Part shown: positions 1-8,365 of the stretch, piece by piece
Layout: each line of letters starts with the position of its first letter
Numbering within the stretch: the first letter of the stretch is position 1
Assembly: GCA_000785145.2 (NCBI GenBank)
Contig: JSZA02000055.1
Coordinates: 1-47,891, forward strand
DNA from: Candidatus Thiomargarita nelsonii
Lineage (GTDB): Bacteria > Pseudomonadota > Gammaproteobacteria > Beggiatoales > Beggiatoaceae
DNA: 47,891 nt
Reading direction: 5' to 3'
Program-made: the position numbers and the translations under genes
The notes under the pieces: generated by a model
Seen by the model: only the letters and a program-made list of their open reading frames with translations
What the model was told of the DNA's origin: nothing
Database searches by the model: none

Positions 1-272
1 TGAAGACTAGCATCGTGGGGTGTTCTCAGGGTTGCGAGGTTGGTAAAAAGGTGACCTACGGTGCTAAGTTTAACCATGTATAGCGTTTCCCGACAGCTAT
101 TTTAAATTTGGACTTTATTACCATTGGACACTATGTCCAAAAAATACGGCTTTGAAACAGCTACTTGAAATTCGTACTTTATTACCTTATAATAGGATAC
201 GCTCTGAAAAAAGCTAAAAAAGTCACTAAAATGGCGTATAGTGATGCTCTTAATCAAAGGCAAATACAATCA

Positions 273-1868
273 ATGAGACATTTTAATTCTTATGGTCCCG
301 TCGATGCTCAATACCATTTTTGTGTCCAACGCAAAGCTCTGATTACACAAGGCGTTGAACAGCTTATTGGCCAGCCTAAAAAGGGTGGACATTATTTCAC
401 CATTTGGGCACCGCGTCAAACCGGTAAAACTTGGCTAATGAGACAATTAGAGCTAAATATCAATCAGCAATACCCAGAGGAATTTACCGTTTTACAGTTT
501 TCACTGGGTGGATTGAGAGGCATGAGTTTTACCCCAACTGAAAAATCGGATTTTCCATACAAGTTTGGCGAGATACTTCAGGAAAATATACTTGGCAAAC
601 CTATCGTTTCCAGCTGGAAAGCCTTTCGTGATTTATTTTCAAAAAACGATGGACTCTGGGATCGTCCGCTCATTTTATTGATAGATGAAGTGGATACCAT
701 TCCTTTGTCTTTAATCGATTTGATGGTTGCACAATTTCGAGAACTGTACCTTAACCGTCAAAACAATTGGCTACATGGACTTGCACTGGTAGGTGTTCGG
801 GCAGTCTTGGGTATTGAAAGTAAACGAGGATCACCGTTTAATATTCAACGATCCTTAAAAGTGCCCAATTTAACGCATGGAGAAGTTAAAGAATTATATC
901 GTCAGTACCAAGACGAAAGTGGTCAACAGATTGAAGCTGCTGTCGTTGAAAAAGTTTATGAATCCACGCAAGGGCAACCTGGATTAGTGTCATGGTTTGG
1001 AGAGCTGCTGACTGAAAAATACAATCCTGGCATTCATCAAGTGATTAATATGGAGACTTGGGAGGACTTGTGGGAAAAAGCCAGATTTGTTGAACCAAAC
1101 AATACGGTAATGAATCTGATTGCCAAAGCGAAAGAGCCAGAATCTCAACACTTTTTAATCAAACTGTTTGCTAACAATAATGTACCATTCTCTTTTCATC
1201 GTTCTGTGTGCAATTATCTGTATCTTCACGGCATCATCAAGCCTTTTAGCCTCCGACAAGCCAATGGCAAACGGAGAGAAATTTGCCGCTTTACCTCACC
1301 TTTTATTCAGGATTGTTTATACTATGCGCTGACTGATGAAATTATTGGTGATGAAAGAGCTATTCTACCACTGGATCCCTTAGATGAACTTTCTGATGTT
1401 TTTACCAGTAGCTCACTAAATATACCCGCCTTATTGACGAGATATAAAGATTATCTTGAACGGCTCCGAGCAAAAGATATTAATCCTTGGAAAGAACAAC
1501 CGCGTCGAAAAACAGATTTGCACTTGATAGAAGCGGTGGGACATTTTCATCTTTTTAGTTGGCTTAGGGATGCGGTGAGAGACGATTGTATTGTGAGCCC
1601 TGAATTTCCAGCCGGCAACAGACAAGTTGATCTCCATCTTCAATGTGGAAATCAACGAGGTATTATTGAAGTTAAAAGTTTTGTTAAACATTCTCAAATC
1701 AAAGATGCTCAAGATCAAGCGGCTGATTATGCCAAGAAATTAAGCCTTGATAGTGTAACAATAGCACTATTTATTCCAGTGCTTGATGAAAATGTGCTGG
1801 AAAAACTGTCAACAACTGAAGTCATTAATGGGGTCGAGGTGGTTGTTGTGGCTATTGGGTGGATTTGA
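273..1868 (+). CDS. AAA family ATPase with C-terminal PD-(D/E)XK nuclease-like domain
   Basis: The N-terminal half is a P-loop ATPase: Walker A APRQTGKTWL lies about 45 residues in and a Walker B-like LILLIDEVDT about 90 residues later, followed by a helical lid (GQPGLVSWFGELL). The last ~110 residues carry a nuclease-like pattern, QVDLHLQ followed by GIIEVKSF, i.e. the D...ExK arrangement of PD-(D/E)XK folds. Longer reading with an upstream TTG (165) or ATG (231) is possible. ATG 273 is preferred because the product then begins MRHFNSYGPV, matching MKTFNTAGPC of the related gene at the other window end (47482). The family (AAA-like, often in many copies in Beggiatoa-type genomes and cyanobacteria) has no firm assigned function; a role in defence or mobile-element biology is only inference. 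The gene looks intact. Confidence 0.78.
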   Translation: MRHFNSYGPVDAQYHFCVQRKALITQGVEQLIGQPKKGGHYFTIWAPRQTGKTWLMRQLELNINQQYPEEFTVLQFSLGGLRGMSFTPTEKSDFPYKFGEILQENILGKPIVSSWKAFRDLFSKNDGLWDRPLILLIDEVDTIPLSLIDLMVAQFRELYLNRQNNWLHGLALVGVRAVLGIESKRGSPFNIQRSLKVPNLTHGEVKELYRQYQDESGQQIEAAVVEKVYESTQGQPGLVSWFGELLTEKYNPGIHQVINMETWEDLWEKARFVEPNNTVMNLIAKAKEPESQHFLIKLFANNNVPFSFHRSVCNYLYLHGIIKPFSLRQANGKRREICRFTSPFIQDCLYYALTDEIIGDERAILPLDPLDELSDVFTSSSLNIPALLTRYKDYLERLRAKDINPWKEQPRRKTDLHLIEAVGHFHLFSWLRDAVRDDCIVSPEFPAGNRQVDLHLQCGNQRGIIEVKSFVKHSQIKDAQDQAADYAKKLSLDSVTIALFIPVLDENVLEKLSTTEVINGVEVVVVAIGWI

Positions 1869-2061
1869 AAAGGAAGATTTATCGTTCCCAACCTCTGGTT
1901 CACTGCTATTAAGTTAAGCCTAAAAACAGGCAGCACTTTGCGCTTAAATTAATGGCAATTTGGGAACAAGAAGGATTGCATGCTTTCGCTAAGGGAACGA
2001 GAAAATTGCTAATGATGATGTTTTTTCATAAGAGGAAGCATTGCATTTGCAAGATTAATAG

Positions 2062-2565
2062 TTAAAGTGCTGTAATATAAAAATTCAAGAGACTGATTGG
2101 TGCAACCACTCGCATTTGGGCACCAAAAGAAGAAAGTAGTATAGTGGCTGCACTTTGAACGCCTAAAATGGGTAGCGTCAATGCACCTAAAACTAATGTT
2201 GGTAAAGCCGCTTGTTCAGCTATGTGTTCCCCCCTAGCTTGCAAAGAAGATTTATAATCCGTTGTATTATTTAAAATATTTTTGATTTTGGCCGCAACGC
2301 TTTCAGTACCGGCTTTATCAACTTTGATGTGTAGTTTACCAGAGAGTAACACAGTTGACGCAAAAACACGGTCGCCGACAATTTTTTCGCTTGGTTGCGC
2401 TTCACCAGTGAGTATATGCTGGTCAACATTGCCCATGCCCTTTTCAACGGCCCCATCAACTGGGATAGTTTCCCGTTTTTTTAAACCTTTATTTTTTTGT
2501 ATTTTACTTAATCGCAACTTATTTTGGGATGAAACTATTTGCCTCGTTTTCAATGATTGATACAA
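2062..2565 (-). pseudogene. Fragment of a heavy-metal P-type ATPase
   Basis: The reading frame carries the actuator (A) domain of P1B-type ATPases: ETIPVDGAVEKGMGNVDQ followed by the HILTGEAQPSEK loop, where TGE is the dephosphorylation motif, and then a hydrophobic stretch (LPTLVLGALTLPILG) that would be a membrane helix. The N-terminal metal-binding and first membrane region is missing, and so are the phosphorylation DKTGT site and the nucleotide-binding domain, so the roughly 145 residues of recognisable sequence cannot form a pump. The first ~30 residues are not alignable by eye. It lies between repeats and other broken genes on the same strand, consistent with a decaying block. Confidence 0.7.
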
Positions 2566-2958
2566 TTCTCTTCACAAGCTATTTTTACAAGGTTTTCCAT
2601 TGTTGGAGCGGTTCCAGTTATCTGCTCAATGATTTTTTTTGGGTGTTTTGAACTACTTTGATTACCGGACAACTCTTCTAGTTTTTCACCGTTTTGATAG
2701 TTTTGGCACCATAGCGACACCGTTTTGAAAACCACTATCCTTAAATCCATCATGGATAGACTCAGCGCGTTCTTTCCAATTGGAAGGGGAAGTACTTTGT
2801 GTACCATCGGTATCCCGAAATAATATGGCAATATCCTCCCGTTTTTCTAAAGCAATTTGACCAAAAATGTAGGCATTTTTGTAGAAGTAGGCCGTTTTTT
2901 GACGACTTTTTTTGCCCGGTAATTTCATTTTATTCCTACTTTTAGCTTTTTGAGTCAA
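2550..2958 (-). pseudogene. Frameshifted TOPRIM-like (DUF4276-type) partner protein remnant
   Basis: Two overlapping frames look like one gene. The first (from 2958) reads IAILFRDTDGTQS and ends near VAMVPK. The second continues with YQNGEKLEELSGN, KHPKKIIEQITG and ENLVKIACEEN to 2550. The acidic DTDGT segment resembles the metal-binding loop of small TOPRIM/DUF4276-like proteins that are usually encoded directly after an AAA_21-type ATPase, as here (ATPase remnant just upstream). The family name is from memory of such pairs and is uncertain; the frame break between the two halves is seen directly. Not expected to be functional. Confidence 0.42.
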
Positions 2959-2972
2959 TGTCTTTTTCGCTA

Positions 2973-3380
2973 CTAATTCAATATGAGGTGTTTCCCCGGT
3001 ACGCTGTTGCTTAACTCTTGGGCTAATTCATTTAAGTTGACATCCAACATAGCTTCACCCGGCCCCAAAATTTCTAATTTTTCGGCAATCCCCTTAATCG
3101 TAAAAAAAGGCCGTTGTTGAGTTATCCCCTGTTTATTTTTGTAGGTAAAAATGACGGATTTTTTGGCTTGCTCATCCTCAATATAGTTTAATAAAATTGG
3201 GCTGTGAGTCGTGATGAGAATTTGCTGGGGTGTGCCTCACAGTAAATCAACCAATTTTTCGACTATTTCAGGATTGATTCCATCCTCAATTTCGTCAAAT
3301 AGCAATACCTGATGATTAGTCATCTTTTAATACGCGCCGTTAATGTGATCAATTCATCCCGACTGTAGTTATATGAAAAT
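2973..3380 (-). pseudogene. AAA_21-type ATPase C-terminal remnant
   Basis: Read on the minus strand, the segment encodes SRDELITLTARIKR, then after a frame change QVLLFDEIEDGINPE (Walker B with the ABC-like DEIE signature), then QQILITTHSPILLNYI (switch histidine), then a C-terminal tail ending GKHLILN. A TGA stop interrupts the frame at 3237-3239, right after VEKLVDLL, and a frameshift lies near 3325. The N-terminal half with Walker A is gone; the methyltransferase gene starts at 3393 on the other strand. Such overcoming-lysogenisation/ABC-like ATPases often pair with a small nuclease or TOPRIM protein in anti-phage modules, which the next fragment may represent. Clearly dead. Confidence 0.6.
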
Positions 3381-3392
3381 TGAAGGCGAATT

Positions 3393-4496
3393 ATGAAAGT
3401 ATCTTTTAGTGAATTGGACTTAAAACAATTAACCAAAATTTCTCAATGGATTACTAACGGGAAATGGGTTGAGGAACTGATTGATATTTGTCAAGGCATA
3501 TCATTGTCGGTTCCAAATCAAGAATTTCCACTCATTTATGCCGGTGTTCTATTAGCCCGCAATAATCAAGTGGACAATGCGATTAAAGTCTTGAGACTTT
3601 GTCAGTCGAGTGTCTTTGGTAAGACTTTGGCAGAATACTTATCAGAAACGCATAGTTTTAGTAAACGTGTGAAAACGTTCAAAGAGGCTAAACCTTATGA
3701 TGCTTGGATGCAAACAGAGATTTATCAGTCCATAAGGGCTGGTGTCCTTGAGATGGTTAAGCATTTTGCCAAACAAAATCCTCCTCATTCTCTTGACGAA
3801 CCAACGATCATTGATATTGGTCCCGGTAATGGCATACTCACGGTTGAAATTGTGAAACAATTACAACAGGTTTATCCGTTGCGCGGGCTCCATTTGATAC
3901 TCATAGAACCCTCTGAAGAGATGATGGCACTGGCAATTCAGCATTGTCAGGCATCTATTCCAATGCCGGTTCAAATCACTCCCCTTTGTAACTGTACACT
4001 CCAAAGCTTGACGAGCAAAGATCAGAAAATTATCCAAGAACATCAACCCATTTGGTTTATCAACGCCTCACTTTCTCTACATCATATACCAAGAGAACTC
4101 AAGGTACCTAACATGGAAATACTTAATAGTATTTCCACCTCTTTATTGATGACTGAAATAGATGAGAACTTAGAAGAACTGGAAGACGGTAGCCCTGAAT
4201 TGATCCATACCGTGAATGAAATATATAGCAATGCCATTCAAGAAGTTCTTAACATAAACTCCGCTTCTGTGCTGGATAAAAAATCCTGCATAGATAGTTT
4301 CTTTTTAGCAGATGCCATTACGGTACTCAAAAATATTCAAGAACTTCGAGTAGAACATTGGATATCGAACTCACAATGGCAAGATGTGGCCAAATATGCT
4401 GGATTTAAGGTGGTCAAAACGACTCCCATCGTCTCATCAATACCCTTTTTTACTCTGGAACTCAAAAATCAGCCCACGTCGGATGGGTTAAATTAG
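3393..4496 (+). CDS. Class I SAM-dependent methyltransferase
   Basis: Residues about 140-150 read IIDIGPGNGILTVEI, the SAM-binding motif I of Rossmann-fold methyltransferases. LHLILIEPSEEMMALA follows as motif II (acidic residue at the end of strand 2), and FINASLSLHHIP matches the post-IV region. The first ~115 residues form a separate, mostly helical segment of unknown role that contains NNQVDNAIKVLRL, possibly a TPR-like helix pair. The substrate cannot be told; the SLSLHHIP segment recalls small-molecule rather than tRNA or DNA methylases. There is a GAAGG-type ribosome site before the ATG. The gene stands alone, convergent with the TAXI gene, separated from it by a palindromic repeat. 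Confidence 0.75.
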   Translation: MKVSFSELDLKQLTKISQWITNGKWVEELIDICQGISLSVPNQEFPLIYAGVLLARNNQVDNAIKVLRLCQSSVFGKTLAEYLSETHSFSKRVKTFKEAKPYDAWMQTEIYQSIRAGVLEMVKHFAKQNPPHSLDEPTIIDIGPGNGILTVEIVKQLQQVYPLRGLHLILIEPSEEMMALAIQHCQASIPMPVQITPLCNCTLQSLTSKDQKIIQEHQPIWFINASLSLHHIPRELKVPNMEILNSISTSLLMTEIDENLEELEDGSPELIHTVNEIYSNAIQEVLNINSASVLDKKSCIDSFFLADAITVLKNIQELRVEHWISNSQWQDVAKYAGFKVVKTTPIVSSIPFFTLELKNQPTSDGLN

Positions 4497-4582
4497 GTAT
4501 TCCCACTATAGAGCAATGCCATTAAAAGTTAAGAGACGTTTTTGGCGGTACGATATGGCATTGCACTACATCTGGGAATACC
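4496..4582. repeat. Nested inverted repeat between convergent genes
   Basis: An outer pair GGTATTCCCA (4496-4505) / TGGGAATACC (4573-4582) encloses an inner pair GCAATGCCAT (4513-4522) / ATGGCATTGC (4555-4564). The inner pair is the same terminal motif found in the CCAATGCCAT elements elsewhere in the window. Its place between two converging genes suggests it may double as a bidirectional terminator, which is inference. Confidence 0.7.
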
Positions 4583-4590
4583 AATTTTCC

Positions 4591-6495
4591 TTATTTCATT
4601 TGATCGGCAAAATACTGAGCAGCAAACCAATGGTAATCGCCCGGGAGTAATTTAAAATAAGTCAAACCTTGTTCAAGCGTAGTCTCATTCCAAGTCGGAC
4701 TGTACGTTGTGTCACCCACTTGTATTTCGTATACAGCGTTAATAAAGTCAGCTATACGATTCTCATCCAAGGACAAATAGGGGGAAACCCCGAAAATTGT
4801 TGTAACTTGTGGTGAATTTAGGATATCCACCTCCTGCCACGGATAATTGTCGGCTGAGAGAGTTATCTTAGGGAGAAAATGGGGTGCTTGAATGGACGCT
4901 AGCTTGATTGGCAGGGTTGTTGGATCACCCGCAATGCAGCCTAGTACATCAGTATTTGTCGGACAATCCGCTGTCACTAAATAAGAAACCGGCGCTTTAC
5001 TCGTCACGAACATGGCATCATATTCACCAGAAATCACTTTAGACAATGCGGTTAAGGGAGAATCATAAGAGGGCGTAATCTCCTCAATCTTGATGTTATT
5101 GAAAAACAGCACAGAGGTTGCAGTCGCAAAAGTGCCTGACAACTTGTCACCCATATTGACTTTCTTGCCTGCCAAGTCAAGACTACTCTCAATACCACTG
5201 CCAGTATTCACCACCAGATGGGCTTCTTCGCCATAAAGAGGCATAAGGGCTCTAACATATAGTGCCATAAGCAGTTCTTTGGAAATACTTGGGCTAGTTT
5301 TATCAACAAATAGAGCGTAGCCAGCCACATCGTCTTGCTCAAGACTCATTGCACATTCACCGTTATAAAGCTTTATCAGGTTGTCCAAACTACCGGCAGT
5401 GTGTTTTTCAGTCAAGCTGATTCCTAATGTGGATTTTATGATTGGGATCAAATCCTGAACCACTTTCGTGTATGTCCCTTGTGGTCCGGCACTACAAAAG
5501 TAAGGTTGCGGTTCAACAACGGGAAGAGCAAGATCAGCAAAGTAATGGTTAGCATCATGGCGGCTCCAACCATTTAGTGTAGCTTTGATATTGGCAATGC
5601 TGGAGGCCTTGTCAAGCAAAGCCCATTTGGCATGGTATTTGTTAGTGTAGGCATCCTTATTGGCATAAAGTGTATCCAAGAAAGCCCCTAACTTGGTACG
5701 ATCAATAGATGAGCCAATGGTCAATAAAGACCACACAGCAAGATTGTTTTGAATATCACTAGAGAGCCACGGATAGGTTGTTGCAGGAATGTCTTCAACA
5801 ACATAGTCAAGATTGAACATGGGTATGGTTGCTAAAATCAACGTGACATTGGCATCGGCTGGTAAATTCGCCAATATGGAAATGGGAGCACCTCCCACAT
5901 AAAAAGTGGCATCAAGACTACCATCCACGACTTTAGCAACGGCTTCAGCGGGGGATTGGTAAACGTATTCAGGTGCCGATGCGAGCTGATGGTAAGCGTT
6001 CAAAAGCTTATGGGCTGTGAGATAAGTCCCTGAGTCCTTTTCACCCATATTGACTTTTTTGCCGGCGAGATCGGCAATGTTGGCAATACCGCTATCGCGA
6101 TTAACCAGAATATGAACGGTTTCTGGATAGAGTGCAGCCACGCTACCATTTGTTGCACTGAACAGCTTAGACTCAGGTGTTGTTTGAAAGCCCCCTCCTG
6201 ATTGTATATAAATATCGGATTGGACAATGGCCATATCACAGCGACCAGATAGGATGCCTTTGGCATTTTCCAGACTGCCTGCTGTTGAGACGTTTTCAAG
6301 ATCGAGACCCAATGTCTCTTTCGCAGCGTCTATGATCCCACCGGCATACTGGTAATAGGTACCAGTAGTGGGACCAGTACAAATTTTACCTGCCTTGAGT
6401 GTAGATGCAGTACTGCCCGCTGGTATACCTAAAAAAATAGCGGTTGTTAAAATGGGTATAAGAGATAATCTCTTGGTTATAAAAGTTTTTTGCAT
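4591..6495 (-). CDS. Tandem-domain TAXI family TRAP solute-binding protein
   Basis: The protein has an N-terminal signal peptide (MQKTFITKRLSLIPILTTAI, cleavage near GSTAS) and two consecutive TAXI-type solute-binding domains. Domain 1 opens with KICTGPTTGTYYQYAGGI and TAGSLENAKGILSGRCDMAIVQ; domain 2 repeats the pattern with YFCSAGPQGTYTKVV and TAGSLDNLIKLYNGECAMSL. Both contain the LAGKKVNMG(E/D)K segment. Usual TAXI proteins have one such domain of ~320 residues, so at 634 residues this is a fused duplication. The frame could start 11 codons upstream, but the ATG at 6495 is preceded by an AGGA site at good spacing and directly by the signal peptide. TAXI proteins feed TRAP permeases; no membrane subunit is encoded nearby, so the partner is elsewhere or the protein acts as a sensor. 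Confidence 0.85.
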   Translation of the reverse strand: MQKTFITKRLSLIPILTTAIFLGIPAGSTASTLKAGKICTGPTTGTYYQYAGGIIDAAKETLGLDLENVSTAGSLENAKGILSGRCDMAIVQSDIYIQSGGGFQTTPESKLFSATNGSVAALYPETVHILVNRDSGIANIADLAGKKVNMGEKDSGTYLTAHKLLNAYHQLASAPEYVYQSPAEAVAKVVDGSLDATFYVGGAPISILANLPADANVTLILATIPMFNLDYVVEDIPATTYPWLSSDIQNNLAVWSLLTIGSSIDRTKLGAFLDTLYANKDAYTNKYHAKWALLDKASSIANIKATLNGWSRHDANHYFADLALPVVEPQPYFCSAGPQGTYTKVVQDLIPIIKSTLGISLTEKHTAGSLDNLIKLYNGECAMSLEQDDVAGYALFVDKTSPSISKELLMALYVRALMPLYGEEAHLVVNTGSGIESSLDLAGKKVNMGDKLSGTFATATSVLFFNNIKIEEITPSYDSPLTALSKVISGEYDAMFVTSKAPVSYLVTADCPTNTDVLGCIAGDPTTLPIKLASIQAPHFLPKITLSADNYPWQEVDILNSPQVTTIFGVSPYLSLDENRIADFINAVYEIQVGDTTYSPTWNETTLEQGLTYFKLLPGDYHWFAAQYFADQMK

Positions 6496-6528
6496 TTTAT
6501 ACGTCCTGTTGTTATGCCATGCTAACAC

Positions 6529-7024
6529 AAGACTAAAAAAACTTGATCATCAAGTATAAGTAAAAATGTACTCTGCACAGATCACGAGATTTTTAGTCAC
6601 CAGCAGCATCATATCATATCTCCGCACCATGCTATTAACTTTTTTCAAAAAATAGGATTTTTTTTGACACGCAAACGTGAGCCAACCACCACATACATAC
6701 GCTAACTATTCAATACTTACCATCAGGAGAAATTTTTCCTTGGCGATTAACATGGGCAATCACTATACTGCGTGCGGGCATAATTCTACCCAAACTTTTT
6801 ATGTAGCTCATCCAAGATAAATCTTGGACTCCTAATACCACGAATACTAGCATTTATTCTTAACTTAATGGCATTGAACCTACGCTTGCTAAAGTCAAAA
6901 CCTGCCCGGGATCCGACTTAGTGCCCTTTAGGGTACTTTATCCCTAAGAGTCCAGGGATTTATCCCAAGGCATCTTTTGGAAGTTTACCTCAAATGGAGG
7001 TCACACCCATTGAATGATCTGAAT
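6529..7024. other. Intergenic stretch with repeat pieces
   Basis: No convincing gene. It holds the likely promoter region of the TAXI gene, a short palindrome of the AGTCCAAGAT/ATCTTGGACT family (about 6818-6842), a right-end half-site CTTAACTTAATGGCATTG (near 6863-6880) of the CCAATGCCAT family, and a short minus-strand open stretch (about 6722-6811) that I could not assign. Confidence 0.5.
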
Positions 7025-7207
7025 TTATAAAAGTTTGGCGAAGTCCTGCACATAAGGGTTATTAAATACACTGAAATGGGCTCCACTGAGCTGATGAATT
7101 CTCACTTGATCTGTATGCGTTCCCCAGCCCCAATCTTTGGGAAATTTTTTGTGATTCCAAGCTTTTTGGGAGCCCTCGGTACAAAATAAATCAATTGCAC
7201 AGTGCGT
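7025..7207 (-). pseudogene. Detached copy of the NRPS thioesterase C-terminus
   Basis: The frame encodes CAIDLFCTEGSQKAW, DWGWGTHTDQVRIHQ and LSGAHFSVF, nearly the same as the C-terminal ~60 residues of the thioesterase of the synthetase ending at 8366. Nucleotide similarity with about 8411-8587 is high, roughly nine bases in ten by eye, and stops exactly where a palindromic repeat begins (7202). The stretch includes the catalytic-histidine region but nothing upstream. It is therefore a duplicated fragment, either the scar of a second synthetase or a repeat-mediated copy. Confidence 0.85.
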
Positions 7208-7300
7208 CCTACGCACCTTGTGTCAATGTAGTAGATAAATCATACGTGACTTTATTTGTGCACAGGACGCACCCTACATTAATCCAGGCGGAGCGAACTA
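7202..7300. repeat. Palindromic element, GTGCGTCC family, copy 1
   Basis: Left arm GTGCGTCCTACGCACC and right arm GGACGCACCCTAC flank a spacer containing TGTCAATGTAGTAGATAAATC. Beyond the right arm comes ATTAATCCAGGCGGAGCGAACT, whose inverse flanks the next copy at 7853. The element is fused to the thioesterase fragment on one side and the helicase fragment on the other. Confidence 0.8.
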
Positions 7301-7852
7301 AAGCCTTATAAAGATAAGTGGCGGTGTCAGCAAAAGCCGTGAAAATTAAGATTTGACGGTTGGGTTTATTGTCTTTATTTGTGGTTGGTTGGCGTATTTT
7401 ATGTGCAATCAGTTCTTTTAGTTTAGCCAGTTTAGCATCCCTTTCAATGAGCCAAGCTTCAACGTCAAGATGGGCGAAAATTGCTTTTGTAGATGTCAGA
7501 ACAAATTGCAATAGGGGGTAGCCGTTCTGGAAATTGTCCCAATGCTTCGATTGTCGCTTGATAATACTGTTCAATGTGTTTTCTGGAACGGGCAATGGTT
7601 AATTCATCCAATAATTTTTGTGTGATTCGTCGATCACAACTAAGTCAAACGCGCCCCAATTAATCGTTTTTAAGTCAATATCTCCTACCTTGCCACTGCT
7701 CAAATCGGTGTGAGATAAGACGGTGTATCGAAAACGATCTTGGGTAAAGGGGTTACGTTTATCGCTGGTGTTGTTATATTGAGTCCAATTTTGTCTGAGT
7801 TTTTTGGGACAAAGCACGAGCTTTTCTTTGATAAGATCAATATGCACCAAAC
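7301..7852 (-). pseudogene. SNF2/DEAD-type helicase fragments
   Basis: The upstream part (from about 7850) encodes SGKVGDIDLKTINWGAFDLVVIDESHKN, with the DESH motif II of superfamily 2 helicases. After a frame change the downstream part encodes AKLKELIAHKI and RQILIFTAFADTATYLYKAL, corresponding to motif IV at the start of the second RecA-like domain (normally continuing to the Q/R-rich motif VI). Large parts between and beyond these motifs are absent. Both ends run into inverted copies of a palindromic element, so this is a helicase internal piece trapped between repeats, not a working gene. Confidence 0.68.
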
Positions 7853-7972
7853 AGTTCGCTCCGCCTGGATTGTAGGGTGCGTCCTACGCACCTTGTGTCA
7901 ATGTAGTAGATAAATCATACGTGACAAGGTTGTGCGTAGGACGCACCCTACATTAATCCAGGCTACGCTTGC
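7853..7972. repeat. Palindromic element, GTGCGTCC family, copy 2
   Basis: Arms GGGTGCGTCCTACGCACC (about 7875-7892) and GTGCGTAGGACGCACCC (about 7932-7948) surround the same CTTGTGTCAATGTAGTAG spacer as copy 1. TTCGCTCCGCCTGGATT lies before it and ATTAATCCAGG after it, extending the terminal inverted repeat. Confidence 0.85.
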
Positions 7973-8365
7973 TGAATTTCCACAAGTCTTGTCATTTCGA
8001 CGATAGGAGAAATCTTATTCATGCTAAAGATCCCTCCTGTCCTCGGGATGACAGGCACAAAGAAAATTTAGTGCGTAACATCAGTTCGATTTTTTGCAGT
8101 CCTGCTCCGCAGGCAATGCCAACAGGGATTAAGCCCAAAGACGACAGGGATTGTAGGGGCAATCCCTTGTGGTTGCCCTTTTTGCCCACCGTTCGGGGCT
8201 GGTGGGCAGTACATGGATTTACTGATTAAGGGGATTATCCCATCCGGGGTTAATCCCTTTTTTCCGTCAATCCTTGTACTCTTTTTTAGCCCAGTGTCTG
8301 TAGTTTGGGTAATCCTTTATGGTTGCCCTTGTTCTCAGGCAGTACAGGGTACCATATCAATTTTT
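7973..8365. other. Repeat-derived intergenic region downstream of the NRPS
   Basis: No gene is supported. The stretch contains GGGGCAATCCCTTGTGGTTG (about 8157-8176) and a related GGTAATCCTTTATGGTTGCC further on. This short repeat recurs near 23915, 28713 and 46738. Open frames here are low-complexity translations of repeats. Confidence 0.5.

Noticed and set aside
7969..8229. Plus-strand open frame of 86 codons
   Set aside because: Composed of palindromic and GGGGCAATCCC repeats; no domain and no ribosome site.
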